64,000 bases of DNA from Carboxylicivirga linearis (lineage in GTDB: Bacteria > Bacteroidota > Bacteroidia > Bacteroidales > Marinilabiliaceae), in assembly GCF_018271995.1 (NCBI RefSeq), contig NZ_JAGUCO010000014.1, positions 62,001-126,000 of the forward strand, written 5' to 3'. Every line of letters starts with the position of its first letter. Position 1 is the stretch's first letter. The position numbers and the translations under genes are program-made. Below the pieces are notes generated by a model. That model did no database searches, had not been told where the DNA came from, and saw only the letters and a program-made list of their open reading frames with translations. Positions 55,973 through 64,000 of the stretch are shown piece by piece.

Positions 55973-57316
55973 ATGAAGCTAAAAAACAGATACAATCAAC
56001 ATTATTGGCCAAATATAAAACTGGCCACACCTATTGTTTTAGCACAGGCAGGTCAGATGCTTGTCAATCTGGCCGACACCCTTATGGTTGGTCAGGTGGG
56101 AACAACCCCTTTGGCTGCGGCTTCTTATGCTAACAGTATTTTTATAAACATTTTATTTTTTGGTGTAGGAATAACTTTTGCGTTAACCCCATTGGTAGGG
56201 AAAGCCTTTGGTGCCCGTAAAAAAGAAGAATGTGCTTACTGGCTGAAACAAGGATTGTGGGCCAACTTTATTATAGGAGCAATATTAACCCTTATATCTG
56301 GTGCTTTTTATTTTGTGCTTCCCTACATGGGCCAAGAAGAAAGTGTTTGGAAAGAAGCTGGCCCATACTTTTTATTGTTAGCAACTTCTATAATACCGCT
56401 TCAAGTTTTTAATACCTATAAACAGTTTACCGAAGGATTAAGCAACACAAAAATTGCCATGATAATTACCATTGGTGGTAATATTTTAAATGTAATCCTC
56501 AACTTCATACTCATATATGGTCATTTTGGTGTACCTGCATTAGGCTTAATTGGAGCAGGAATTGGCACTCTAGCCTCCAGAATTATGATGGCAATTTCCT
56601 TCACTATTATTTTACCACGAATTAATCGTTATAAAGATTACATAAAAACACATACCAGTTCTTTTTCGATTGATGCATTTAAGAAAATAAGCAAGCTGGG
56701 AATGCCTATAGGACTGCAATTTGTAATTGAAATTTTTGCTTTCAGTCTGGGTAGTATTATGATGGGTTGGATAAATGCAGAAAGTTTGGCTGCTCATCAA
56801 ATAGTTTTAAGTTTAGCCAGCCTGACCTATATGATGTCATCCGGATTAGCCTCTGCCACAACAATTAAAGTTAGCATATTCCGTGGCAAAAAATTATTCC
56901 ACGAAATAAAAAACACTGCTTTTGCCTCGTTACATCTTGTGATTATATTTATGAGTTTGACAGGAGTATTATTTTTTAACCTTCGTCATTTTTTACCAAG
57001 CTTATTTGTCGACGAACAGGAAGTAATTCTTTTGGCTTCTGTTTTAATGATTGTTGCAGCTTTCTTTCAGATTTTTGATGGAATTCAAGTTATCACCTTA
57101 GGTATATTAAGAGGTTTGGAAGATGTTGTAGCTCCCGTTATTGGTGCTGGAATTGCCTATTTGCTTATCTCTGTTCCAACCGGATATTTAGTGACCTTTA
57201 TTTTTAATGCCGGTCCCATTGGAATTTGGATTGGCTATATGGTTGGATTAGCTTCAGCCGGTGTATTTTTGCTCATTAGATTTAGAACACTTTACCGAAG
57301 AAATTATGAAAATTGA
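55973..57316 (+). CDS. MATE-family multidrug exporter (NorM-like)
   Basis: 447 residues from the ATG at 55973. Twelve hydrophobic helices; MATE motifs PIVLAQAGQMLVNLADTLMV, GVGITFALTPLVGKAFGA and GILRGLEDVVAPVIGAGIAY fit the NorM branch. It expels cationic drugs in exchange for Na+ or H+. The longer frame from 55943 is rejected because it would start within the promoter box. The gene's end overlaps the comB-like start. Confidence 0.92.
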   Translation: MKLKNRYNQHYWPNIKLATPIVLAQAGQMLVNLADTLMVGQVGTTPLAAASYANSIFINILFFGVGITFALTPLVGKAFGARKKEECAYWLKQGLWANFIIGAILTLISGAFYFVLPYMGQEESVWKEAGPYFLLLATSIIPLQVFNTYKQFTEGLSNTKIAMIITIGGNILNVILNFILIYGHFGVPALGLIGAGIGTLASRIMMAISFTIILPRINRYKDYIKTHTSSFSIDAFKKISKLGMPIGLQFVIEIFAFSLGSIMMGWINAESLAAHQIVLSLASLTYMMSSGLASATTIKVSIFRGKKLFHEIKNTAFASLHLVIIFMSLTGVLFFNLRHFLPSLFVDEQEVILLASVLMIVAAFFQIFDGIQVITLGILRGLEDVVAPVIGAGIAYLLISVPTGYLVTFIFNAGPIGIWIGYMVGLASAGVFLLIRFRTLYRRNYEN

Positions 57317-58022
57317 CGTAATAAATACTGCACAGGAAGTAACATCAAAAAAAGTAAAAGGGAAAACATCAGTAGTAATTGATATTTTACGAGCGACTTC
57401 TGTAATGACTACCGCCATTCAGAATAATGCTACCCAAATCATTCCCGTTCTTACACCAGAAGATGCTTTTCAAATTAAATCCAAGAAAGGAAATAATACC
57501 ATCTTGGGTGGAGAAAGAAATGCCGAACTTATTGAGGGTTTTGATTATGGCAATTCACCTTTATCATACACCAAAGAAGTGATTGAAAATAAATGCTTGA
57601 TCATTACCACAACCAACGGAACATTAGCTATAAAAAACGCAGTGGAATCTGATGAGCTTTTTATTGCATCCTTTTTAAATGCTCAGGCTACAGTAAATCA
57701 ACTTATCAACTCTAATGATATTGTTTTAATTTGCTCTGGCAACAATGGAGTTTACACCTTAGAAGATAATCTTTGTGCCGGCTTTATTATTAGCTTATTA
57801 AATGCTAAACTTGAAAATGTAGATTTAACCGATTCTGCTATTGCATCTTTAAGTTTATATCAATCAACTAAAACTAACGTTGTAAAATTAGCTTCCAAAG
57901 GATACCATTACAACGTATTAAAAAGTAAACAATTCGATGATGATCTAACCGAATGTTTCACACCTAATAAATACGATGTTGTTTTAAAATGGAATGGTGA
58001 AAGCATAATAAAGGCTGTTTAA
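57306..58022 (+). CDS. comB: ComB-family 2-phosphosulfolactate phosphatase
   Basis: 238 residues from the ATG at 57306, overlapping the MATE stop by 11 bases, so the genes are coupled. Family features: VVIDILRATSVMTTAI, LGGERNAELIEGFDYGNSP and LIITTTNGTLAI. ComB hydrolyses 2-phosphosulfolactate to sulfolactate in coenzyme M synthesis in archaea; many bacteria have it without the rest of that pathway, and the role there is unclear (sulfonate metabolism is possible). No comA or comC is in the window. Confidence 0.88.
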   Translation: MKIDVINTAQEVTSKKVKGKTSVVIDILRATSVMTTAIQNNATQIIPVLTPEDAFQIKSKKGNNTILGGERNAELIEGFDYGNSPLSYTKEVIENKCLIITTTNGTLAIKNAVESDELFIASFLNAQATVNQLINSNDIVLICSGNNGVYTLEDNLCAGFIISLLNAKLENVDLTDSAIASLSLYQSTKTNVVKLASKGYHYNVLKSKQFDDDLTECFTPNKYDVVLKWNGESIIKAV

Positions 58023-58034
58023 ATTAAACAGCCT
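58012..58034. terminator. Terminator between convergent comB and 56-residue genes
   Basis: 11-bp stem AGGCTGTTTAA/TTAAACAGCCT with a one-base loop, overlapping the comB stop, followed by CTGTATTTTATT. It can serve both converging genes. Confidence 0.7.
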
Positions 58035-58046
58035 CTGTATTTTATT

Positions 58047-58217
58047 CTACTGAATAATTTTGTTTAGAATAACATGAGCTGCAATTCCACCAACCATTAA
58101 AAGACCGGCTAATATTAATAATACATTTCCAACAGGAGGATTCATGGTATAAATAACCAATACTACAACTCCTAAAACAATTAAAAGGATTCCAAAATTT
58201 TTCAAAATTTGATTCAT
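58047..58217 (-). CDS. Small two-helix membrane protein (56 residues)
   Basis: Starts at the ATG at 58215-58217 and ends at TAG 58047: MNQILKNFGILLIVLGVVVL, then VIYTMNPPVGNVLLILAGLL, then MVGGIAAHVILNKIIQ. Two membrane helices are joined by a short loop with NPPVGN. Small proteins of this type (KNFGI.LI.LG..VL ... NVLLi.aGlLm..GI..H..LNK) recur in Bacteroidota. The function is unknown. It lies between convergent comB and divergent mutS. Confidence 0.8.
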   Translation of the reverse strand: MNQILKNFGILLIVLGVVVLVIYTMNPPVGNVLLILAGLLMVGGIAAHVILNKIIQ

Positions 58218-58315
58218 AGCGATTTATTTAGGTACAATTAAATATACCAACAAAATGTAAGAATCAAAACAACCGCCTGTTAATAAATAAGATTTCTGAG
58301 AGCAACTGATATTTT

Positions 58316-58323
58316 TATCTTTG
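58316..58323 (+). promoter_or_regulatory. -7 box (TATCTTTG) of mutS
   Basis: TATCTTTG followed by CAA fits TAnnTTTG, 81 bases upstream of the TTG start of mutS. Confidence 0.65.
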
Positions 58324-58403
58324 CAACTTATGCGAGGTAGAAAAAATAGTATTCAGGATACAACATTCTTCCTTTTCGTTGATAATCATTAAATTCTATT
58401 ACA

Positions 58404-61025
58404 TTGGCAAAGTCAAAAAAAGATACCGTACAAACACCTTTAATGAAACAGTACTACAGCATTAAGGAGAAATATCCGGATGCTATATTACTTTTCAGAG
58501 TTGGTGACTTTTATGAAACGTTTTCTGAAGATGCTATTAAAGCTTCCGAAATTTTAGGTATTACTTTAACACGAAGAGCCAATGGGTCTGCCTCATACGT
58601 TGAATTAGCCGGATTTCCACACCATGCGTTAGATACCTATTTACCCAAATTAGTACGTGCTGGTGAACGAGTTGCGGTTTGCGATCAGTTAGAAGATCCG
58701 AAAGCAACCAAAACCATTGTTAAACGAGGAGTAACCGAGTTGGTAACTCCCGGAGTGGCAATTAATGACAATATACTTGAGCACAAAGAAAATAACTTTC
58801 TTGCCAGTGTTCATTTCGATAAGAAAGTAACGGGTGTGGCTTTTCTTGACATATCAACCGGAGAATTTTTAACTTCAGAAGGATCATCGGAATATGTTGA
58901 GAAATTACTAGCCAATTTCAAGCCTAAAGAGGTATTATACGAAAAAGGAAAGAGACAGCAATTCGAAGAAGCTTTTGGTCCGAAATACTACACCTATGCT
59001 TTTGACGATTGGGCTTTTGCACCAGACTCGGCCCATGATAGATTATTAAAACACTTTGAAACCAATTCGTTAAAAGGATTTGGAGTACAAAACTTAACTT
59101 ACGGAATCACGGCTGCAGGAGCCATCATTCATTACCTCGACCTGACACAACACCATAAAGTACAACACATAACCACTCTAGGCAGAATAGATGAGGATAA
59201 ATATGTGTGGCTCGATAAGTTCACCATTCGTAACCTTGAACTTTTCAGCTCATTAAACGATGGTGGAAAATCGTTGACTGATGTTATTGACAGAACCATC
59301 AGTCCTATGGGTTCGAGAATGTTAAAACGATGGGTAGCTCTTCCTTTAAAAGATGTAAAGCCTATTGATGATCGCTTGAGTGTTGTTGAATATTTTTTCA
59401 AAACACCCGAACTGAAAGATTCCATTATGGATGCCTTACATTCAATTGGTGATTTGGAAAGATTGGTTGCCAAAGTTGCAGCAGGAAGAATAACGCCTCG
59501 TGAATTAATTCAATTAAAAATGGCCCTTTTTGCCATTGATCCTATCAAAGAAGGTTGTTTATCAAGTGATAATCAACACCTGAAACATATAGGAGACCAA
59601 CTTAACGGATGTGCAACCATTCGCGAACGAATTCATCGCCAAATACAGTCTGAACCTCCGGTTTTGGTATCTAAGGGAGGAGTCATTCAAGAAGGCGTTT
59701 CGGAAGAATTGGATGATCTTCGCAAAATTGCATATTCAGGAAAAGATTACTTGGCTAATCTTCAGCAGCGATTAAGTGAAGAAACCAATATACCTAGTAT
59801 TAAAATTGCCTTTAACAATGTTTTCGGATATTATATAGAAGTAAGAAATACACACAAGGATAAAGTACCTCAAGAATGGATTCGTAAACAAACATTGGTA
59901 AGCGCCGAGCGGTATATTACTGAAGAGTTAAAGGAGTATGAGTCAAAAATTCTGGGTGCTGAAGAAAAAATATTAGCAATAGAAACTAAGTTATATAATG
60001 ATTTAATTATTGCTGTTGCTGAATTTATCGCTGCTATTCAACTAAATGCAACCTTATTATCAAAAATTGATGTATTAGTTTCATTTAACAATCTGGCAGC
60101 AGAATCGAAATTTGTTCGGCCTGTAATTAACGACTCTCTTGAGTTAAGCATTAAAGCCGGTCGACATCCTGTTATTGAAAAACAATTACCTATTGGTGAA
60201 TCCTACGTCCCCAATGATGTATATCTCGATAATGACAAGCAACAAGTAATTATTATAACCGGGCCTAATATGGCAGGTAAATCAGCGCTGTTACGTCAAA
60301 CTGCCTTAATTACTTTAATGGCACAAATTGGATGTTATGTACCTGCCGAATCGGCAACTATTGGTGTGGTTGATAAAATATTTACGCGTGTTGGTGCATC
60401 TGATAACATAAGCTTAGGAGAATCTACCTTTATGGTTGAAATGAATGAAGCAGCCAGCATACTGAATAATCTTACCAAACGCAGTCTGGTTTTGTTTGAT
60501 GAATTAGGGCGAGGAACCAGTACCTACGACGGTATTTCAATTGCATGGTCGATTGTTGAATATATTCACGAAAACAAAAAGGCCGGCGCCAAAACACTAT
60601 TTGCTACCCATTATCATGAACTAAATGAGATGGAAAAAACTTACAAAAGATGCAAAAACTACAATGTATCGGTTAAAGAGGTCGATAATAAAGTAATTTT
60701 TCTTCGAAAACTGGTTCCGGGTGGCAGTAATCATAGTTTTGGTATACACGTGGCACGCATGGCCGGAATGCCTAAAAGTGTTGTTAAAAGGGCTGACTCC
60801 ATCTTAGGAGACTTAGAGCAATCGAATCGACATGGTGATTTGAGTAAACCCATTGATGATATCTCAAATAATAGAGAAGGAATGCAGTTAAGTTTCTTCC
60901 AACTAGACGACCCTGTATTGAAACAAATTCGTGATGAAATAGCCGATTTGGATGTTAACAATTTAACTCCCATGGAAGCACTAAATAAATTAAACGAGAT
61001 AAAAAAATGGATAGGAGTAAGTTAG
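58404..61025 (+). CDS. mutS: DNA mismatch repair protein MutS
   Basis: 873 residues. It starts with TTG (MAKSKKDT by convention); no ATG is available at a sensible position before [15 protein letters not shown], so TTG is probably real. The mismatch-recognition motif is [15 protein letters not shown] (Phe-x-Glu). The ATPase carries Walker [32 protein letters not shown], Walker [16 protein letters not shown] and [13 protein letters not shown]. It recognises mismatches and recruits MutL. It is monocistronic; tRNA genes follow 140 bases later. Confidence 0.97.
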   Translation: MAKSKKDTVQTPLMKQYYSIKEKYPDAILLFRVGDFYETFSEDAIKASEILGITLTRRANGSASYVELAGFPHHALDTYLPKLVRAGERVAVCDQLEDPKATKTIVKRGVTELVTPGVAINDNILEHKENNFLASVHFDKKVTGVAFLDISTGEFLTSEGSSEYVEKLLANFKPKEVLYEKGKRQQFEEAFGPKYYTYAFDDWAFAPDSAHDRLLKHFETNSLKGFGVQNLTYGITAAGAIIHYLDLTQHHKVQHITTLGRIDEDKYVWLDKFTIRNLELFSSLNDGGKSLTDVIDRTISPMGSRMLKRWVALPLKDVKPIDDRLSVVEYFFKTPELKDSIMDALHSIGDLERLVAKVAAGRITPRELIQLKMALFAIDPIKEGCLSSDNQHLKHIGDQLNGCATIRERIHRQIQSEPPVLVSKGGVIQEGVSEELDDLRKIAYSGKDYLANLQQRLSEETNIPSIKIAFNNVFGYYIEVRNTHKDKVPQEWIRKQTLVSAERYITEELKEYESKILGAEEKILAIETKLYNDLIIAVAEFIAAIQLNATLLSKIDVLVSFNNLAAESKFVRPVINDSLELSIKAGRHPVIEKQLPIGESYVPNDVYLDNDKQQVIIITGPNMAGKSALLRQTALITLMAQIGCYVPAESATIGVVDKIFTRVGASDNISLGESTFMVEMNEAASILNNLTKRSLVLFDELGRGTSTYDGISIAWSIVEYIHENKKAGAKTLFATHYHELNEMEKTYKRCKNYNVSVKEVDNKVIFLRKLVPGGSNHSFGIHVARMAGMPKSVVKRADSILGDLEQSNRHGDLSKPIDDISNNREGMQLSFFQLDDPVLKQIRDEIADLDVNNLTPMEALNKLNEIKKWIGVS

Positions 61026-61090
61026 ACTCTTCCCCTCTTCTTTTTTCAACAAATCGTAAATATTTATTTTGGAGATATAAAAATTAGGTC

Positions 61091-61098
61091 TATATTTG
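61091..61098 (+). promoter_or_regulatory. -7 box (TATATTTG) for the first tRNA pair
   Basis: TATATTTG followed by CATCCGCAATCGAGAAA; the same sequence block follows the box of the second pair (62958-62965), so promoter and leader are duplicated with the tRNAs. Confidence 0.7.
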
Positions 61099-61164
61099 CA
61101 TCCGCAATCGAGAAACAAAACAACGCCAACAACGGATGGATAAAGAGTTTCAGAAGCATTGAAC

Positions 61165-61237
<73 letters not shown>

Positions 61238-61246
61238 CACAAGGAT

Positions 61247-61330
61247 GCCCGAGTGGTGGAATTGGTAGACACGCAGGACTTAAAATCCTGTGGCCATTAG
61301 GCCGTGCGGGTTCAAGTCCCGCCTCGGGTA
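61247..61330 (+). tRNA. tRNA-Leu (TAA), copy 1
   Basis: 84 bases with the long variable arm GGCCATTAGGCC, anticodon TAA (loop CTTAAAA), T arm GCGGGTTCAAGTCCCGC. The acceptor stem GCCCGAG/CTCGGGT is followed by an encoded CCA (61331-61333), which copy 2 lacks. Confidence 0.95.
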
Positions 61331-61353
61331 CCAAGCTGGATTCATCCAGAACC

Positions 61354-61388
61354 AAAAGCGCTTAAAACAACAGTTTTAAGCGCTTTTT
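61354..61388 (+). terminator. Terminator of first tRNA pair
   Basis: AAAAGCGCTTAAAAC and its complement over AACA, followed by T5. A close copy follows the second pair. Confidence 0.85.
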
Positions 61389-61434
61389 ATTTTCGGTTAA
61401 CTTCAATAAAATGTGTTCAAAATAGGCAGTTTGA

Positions 61435-61588
61435 GTGAACAAGACGTGAACAAGCAATATTTTTAAAATCTTGTTCACTTCGATACCTAACTACCTAGTT
61501 CACAGAATACAATTTGACTCATTTTGATATTATTTAAACTTGGTTTTGAGAACTAAACTATTCAACTTACACTAACAAAGTGAACAAG
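61435..61588. repeat. GTGAACAAG repeats upstream of the integrase gene
   Basis: GTGAACAAG occurs directly at 61435-61443, 61446-61454 and 61580-61588, and inverted (CTTGTTCAC) at 61470-61478, between the tRNA terminator and int. This is the pattern expected of recombinase arm sites or a directionality-factor region (inference). Confidence 0.55.
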
Positions 61589-61615
61589 CACTCAAAACCT
61601 TAAAAAAGTATTATT

Positions 61616-62821
61616 ATGAGGTTTTATTTATGTTTTGCCCTTCGCAAAGAAAGAATTCGAAAAGATGGTACATGTACTGTATTCGCCAGGTTTACTTATA
61701 ACAAAAGACGGCTTGAATTGTCAACATCAGTTATAATCAAACCAGAAGATTGGGATGAAGTCAGACAATTAGTTAAAGATGACGCACCAAACGCTGAATC
61801 ATTAAACAACAGATTAAAAAAAGTAGACACTGCACTCCATGACACTTATAATCGTTTAGTATCCTCAGGTAAAAATTTTAATGTCGATGACATTAAAGAC
61901 GAATATAAAGGTATAAGAAATTCAAAAGGTATTTTAGAGGTATTTGATTATTATCTTAAAACCATAGAAAACAATATCGGTCATGGTTATGCTTATCGAA
62001 CCTTGAAACATTATCGTGTTACACGTAAAAAATTAGCTGAGTTTCTCAGAAATCAACTTCACAAAGGAGACACACCAATAAATTCGATTAATTATAATTT
62101 CCTAAACCAGTTCGATATGTTCTTAAAGGCTGAATATGGAGTACACCAGAATACAGCCTGGAACTACCATAAGCACATTAAAAGAATAATGAACCTAGCT
62201 GTATCAATGGAATTTATTCAAAAGAGTCCCTACAATCAGTTTAAAACGAAATTACAGCAAACCAATCGTGAATTCTTGACTAAAGACGAATTACATCGAT
62301 TAGAAACAAAACAAATTGAAATAGATCGTTTAGCTATCGTAAGAGATATATTCGTATTTGCTTGTTATACAGGATTAGCATATTCTGATATATCAAAATT
62401 AAATACTAACCATATCCAAACACGTAATGATGGAAATCAATGGATTATTATTAATCGCACCAAAACTAAATCTCAATGCTCTATACCACTATTCCCGAAT
62501 GCTCTAAAAATTATTGAACAATACTCATGTTATCCAGAAGCTTTACTCAAAGGTAGAGTTTTACCTGTATCTTCAAATCAAAAACTTAATAGTTATCTTA
62601 AAGAGATAGCAACAGTCTGTGGTATAAACAAGCATCTAACAATGCATATGGCTCGTCATACCTTTGCAACAACCGTTACTTTATCTAATGGTGTTCCCAT
62701 CGAAACAGTATCAAAAATACTTGGGCATAAATCATTAAAAATTACTCAAATCTATGCAAGAGTACTGGAGTCAAAAATATCAGAGGATATGATGACTTTG
62801 AGAAAGAAATTAGGTATGTAG
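61616..62821 (+). CDS. int: Tyrosine recombinase/integrase (CTnDOT-like family)
   Basis: 401 residues. An N-terminal arm-binding segment precedes a SAM-like core-binding domain (LKHYRVTRKKLAEFLRNQL, around residues 130-200). The catalytic domain shows YTGLAYSDISKL (the Arg I position lacks Arg, as in IntDOT-type enzymes), Lys in RTKTKSQCSIPL, HMARHTFATTVTL (His-x-x-Arg), ILGHKSLKITQIYAR with the nucleophile Tyr. It cuts and joins attachment sites, likely in or beside the tRNA genes. It is transcribed away from the first tRNA pair toward the second. Confidence 0.93.
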   Translation: MRFYLCFALRKERIRKDGTCTVFARFTYNKRRLELSTSVIIKPEDWDEVRQLVKDDAPNAESLNNRLKKVDTALHDTYNRLVSSGKNFNVDDIKDEYKGIRNSKGILEVFDYYLKTIENNIGHGYAYRTLKHYRVTRKKLAEFLRNQLHKGDTPINSINYNFLNQFDMFLKAEYGVHQNTAWNYHKHIKRIMNLAVSMEFIQKSPYNQFKTKLQQTNREFLTKDELHRLETKQIEIDRLAIVRDIFVFACYTGLAYSDISKLNTNHIQTRNDGNQWIIINRTKTKSQCSIPLFPNALKIIEQYSCYPEALLKGRVLPVSSNQKLNSYLKEIATVCGINKHLTMHMARHTFATTVTLSNGVPIETVSKILGHKSLKITQIYARVLESKISEDMMTLRKKLGM

Positions 62822-62957
62822 AATGACAACAATTTATGTTTCCAATCAACACTAATTTATTTAACTTTAATAAACTCTTATTCTTAAACTTACACCATTA
62901 TTCAACTACTATGTATATTTTTTCACAATAATTGTTTGCCTAATCATATTAATACAC
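62822..62957. other. Short gap between int and the second tRNA pair
   Basis: AT-rich, no frame. Nothing beyond the promoter at its end is recognised. Confidence 0.3.
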
Positions 62958-62965
62958 TAGTTTTG
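62958..62965 (+). promoter_or_regulatory. -7 box (TAGTTTTG) for the second tRNA pair
   Basis: TAGTTTTG fits TAnnTTTG and is followed by the same CATCCGCAATCGAGAAA as the first pair, then diverges. Confidence 0.65.
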
Positions 62966-63031
62966 CATCCGCAATCGAGAAAAAAAGCAAAGTCAACAAA
63001 GGAGTGGCATTGAGATTGTAACAGAATGAAT

Positions 63032-63104
<73 letters not shown>

Positions 63105-63113
63105 CTCAAGGAT

Positions 63114-63197
63114 GCCGAAGTGGTGGAATTGGTAGACACGCAGGACTTAAAATCCTGTGACCATTAGGTCGTGCGGGTTCAAGTCCCGCCTTCGGTA
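63114..63197 (+). tRNA. tRNA-Leu (TAA), copy 2
   Basis: 84 bases, anticodon TAA. Compared with copy 1, the acceptor stem changes on both sides (GCCGAAG/CTTCGGT against GCCCGAG/CTCGGGT) and the variable arm too (GACC/GGTC against GGCC/GGCC). All pairs are kept, so both genes are intact. No encoded CCA. Confidence 0.95.
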
Positions 63198-63200
63198 CTC

Positions 63201-63235
63201 AAAGCGCTTAAAACCAATGTTTTAAGCGCTTTTTT
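63201..63235 (+). terminator. Terminator of second tRNA pair
   Basis: AAAGCGCTTAAAAC and its inverse over CAAT, followed by T6. It is nearly the same as the terminator of the first pair. Confidence 0.85.
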
Positions 63236-63556
63236 ATTGCAAAATAATTCAATAAACATAGATCTCTATAGTGTCTCATTTACATAATTTAACCTTCAAA
63301 AGTTATAAGTAGTACTTATACATATAACAAAGCAACCAACAATATTACAATCGGGAACGATTAATTAATATTTTATGGTTGCTTTATTTATTCCTTTTAT
63401 GGAAACTTCACTACTCAATAGCTATTTGAAAGTTTAAGAATTAGCTATTTATCTAATTACTATTGAGTTTAAGCAACCGTTGTTGCAGCATGTGAAATTA
63501 ATATTTCGAAAAGATATTTCCAATTCAATATTAGAATAAAACCATATTCATACAGG
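63236..63556. other. Intergenic region with inverted repeats before ArdC
   Basis: No gene. Two inverted repeats: AAAGCAACCA/TGGTTGCTTT (63329-63338 and 63376-63385) and ACTCAATAG/CTATTGAGT (63413-63421 and 63460-63468). They could be terminator-like or recombination-associated structures; neither can be assigned. Confidence 0.4.
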
Positions 63557-64000
63557 TTACTCCCCTATGATATAATCAACAGCCTGCTGAGACAGACTTG
63601 ATGCCGAAACTATAAACTTTTGATCATTCCTTAGTTTTTTCAACCATCCTTGAATGTACGCAGCACTATTATCTATAGTATCTTTTTCAATCCCACAAAT
63701 ACCACACAGATATGCAGCGCCCATTTCAGCAATAAGTTCTTCTTTACTATAATCACAACTTCCAAAATGATGGTTTGAGTATGTTTGATGGCGATTCAAC
63801 CTATTAATGTGACCTGTGCTATGAACTAACTCATGGAATAAGCAGGAATAAAATTCTTCATCTTTGAAAAAGCTCTCTGCATCCGGCATATGCACTTCAT
63901 CCAACGAAGGTATATAACACGCTTTTTTCTTACCAAACCTAATTACCGGTGATTCTTTCCATTCAGAAACAACTTTCTCACAAGAATCAATAGCCTTAAA
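63557..64000 (-). CDS. ArdC-like antirestriction/metallopeptidase protein (5' partial)
   Basis: The frame is open to the window's right edge, so the N-terminus is outside; the TTG at 63904 is not its start. The visible 147 residues are the zincin-like domain of ArdC-type proteins: PVIRFGKKKACYIPSLDEVH, MPDAESFFKDEEFY, then the zinc site FHELVHSTGH and the downstream Glu in YSKEELIAEMGAAYLCG. ArdC proteins travel with plasmids and conjugative elements, where they protect incoming DNA. It supports the region as mobile. Confidence 0.85.
   Translation of the reverse strand, partial: FKAIDSCEKVVSEWKESPVIRFGKKKACYIPSLDEVHMPDAESFFKDEEFYSCLFHELVHSTGHINRLNRHQTYSNHHFGSCDYSKEELIAEMGAAYLCGICGIEKDTIDNSAAYIQGWLKKLRNDQKFIVSASSLSQQAVDYIIGE

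Noticed and set aside
61365-61615. Search for an exact short attachment-core duplicate at the tRNA-Leu 3' end
   Set aside because: The two tRNA-Leu 3' ends differ, and outside the terminator only a short TTCAATAAA matches; no core could be fixed from this window.

Overview
The window is AT-rich chromosomal DNA from a member of the Bacteroidota, most likely a free-living, probably marine, Bacteroidales/Marinilabiliales-type bacterium (inference). The evidence is a SusC/SusD pair with sulfatases and glycoside hydrolases, Bacteroidota-type promoters (TAnnTTTG boxes, often followed by GCA), almost no Shine-Dalgarno sequences, lipoprotein signals, an HU-like protein of the Bacteroidetes type, a membrane-bound Y_Y_Y sensor, and a CTnDOT-like tyrosine recombinase. 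No 16S rRNA is present, so the genus is not fixed.

Layout. 1-7.3 kb: a SpoIIE-type phosphatase cut by the window edge and by an in-frame TGA near its end, then mostly minus-strand small genes (outer-membrane barrel, YdjM-like membrane hydrolase, HEPN-motif protein, HU-like protein, GIDE-domain membrane protein, secreted protein). An 840-bp gap there holds a 22-bp phased repeat array and a nested palindromic element. 7.4-28.1 kb: a polysaccharide utilisation locus on the minus strand (GH2-malectin, SusC, SusD, GH3, sulfatase, GH43, a putative alpha/alpha-barrel hydrolase, then a second sulfatase and a HAD-family lipoprotein). It is read divergently from a 934-residue membrane regulator. The shared control region has helically spaced ACATCA repeats. 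28.2-33.7 kb: a cobalamin riboswitch followed by a B12 uptake operon (TonB receptor, permease, ATPase, adenosyltransferase, binding lipoprotein).

34.3-36.8 kb: a GPH-type sugar symporter with a cytoplasmic GH43. 36.9-41.8 kb: housekeeping genes (DUF3109, gpmI, ung, thioesterase) with a LytTR gene remnant, a 41-codon candidate gene and several repeats. 42.1-46.1 kb: a TonB receptor with a partner lipoprotein. 46.2-51.9 kb (minus): a TPR-CHAT protease-like protein followed by an MscS-type channel. Read divergently from these, 52.0-55.9 kb: a double-glycine leader peptide, a small HTH protein, an HlyD-type adaptor and a C39-peptidase ABC exporter, which together form a peptide secretion operon. 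56-61 kb: MATE exporter, comB-like gene, a 56-residue membrane protein and mutS.

61.1-64 kb: two copies of a tRNA-Gly/tRNA-Leu pair flank a tyrosine recombinase, followed by the end of an ArdC-like antirestriction gene. This is the left part of an integrated mobile element that runs off the window.

The strongest points for follow-up are the peptide-export/CHAT/MscS cluster with an unannotated acidic GG-peptide; three phased intergenic arrays with exact 22- or 42-bp periods; the tRNA-pair duplication around the integrase; and the stop codon that replaces a conserved Trp in the SpoIIE phosphatase.
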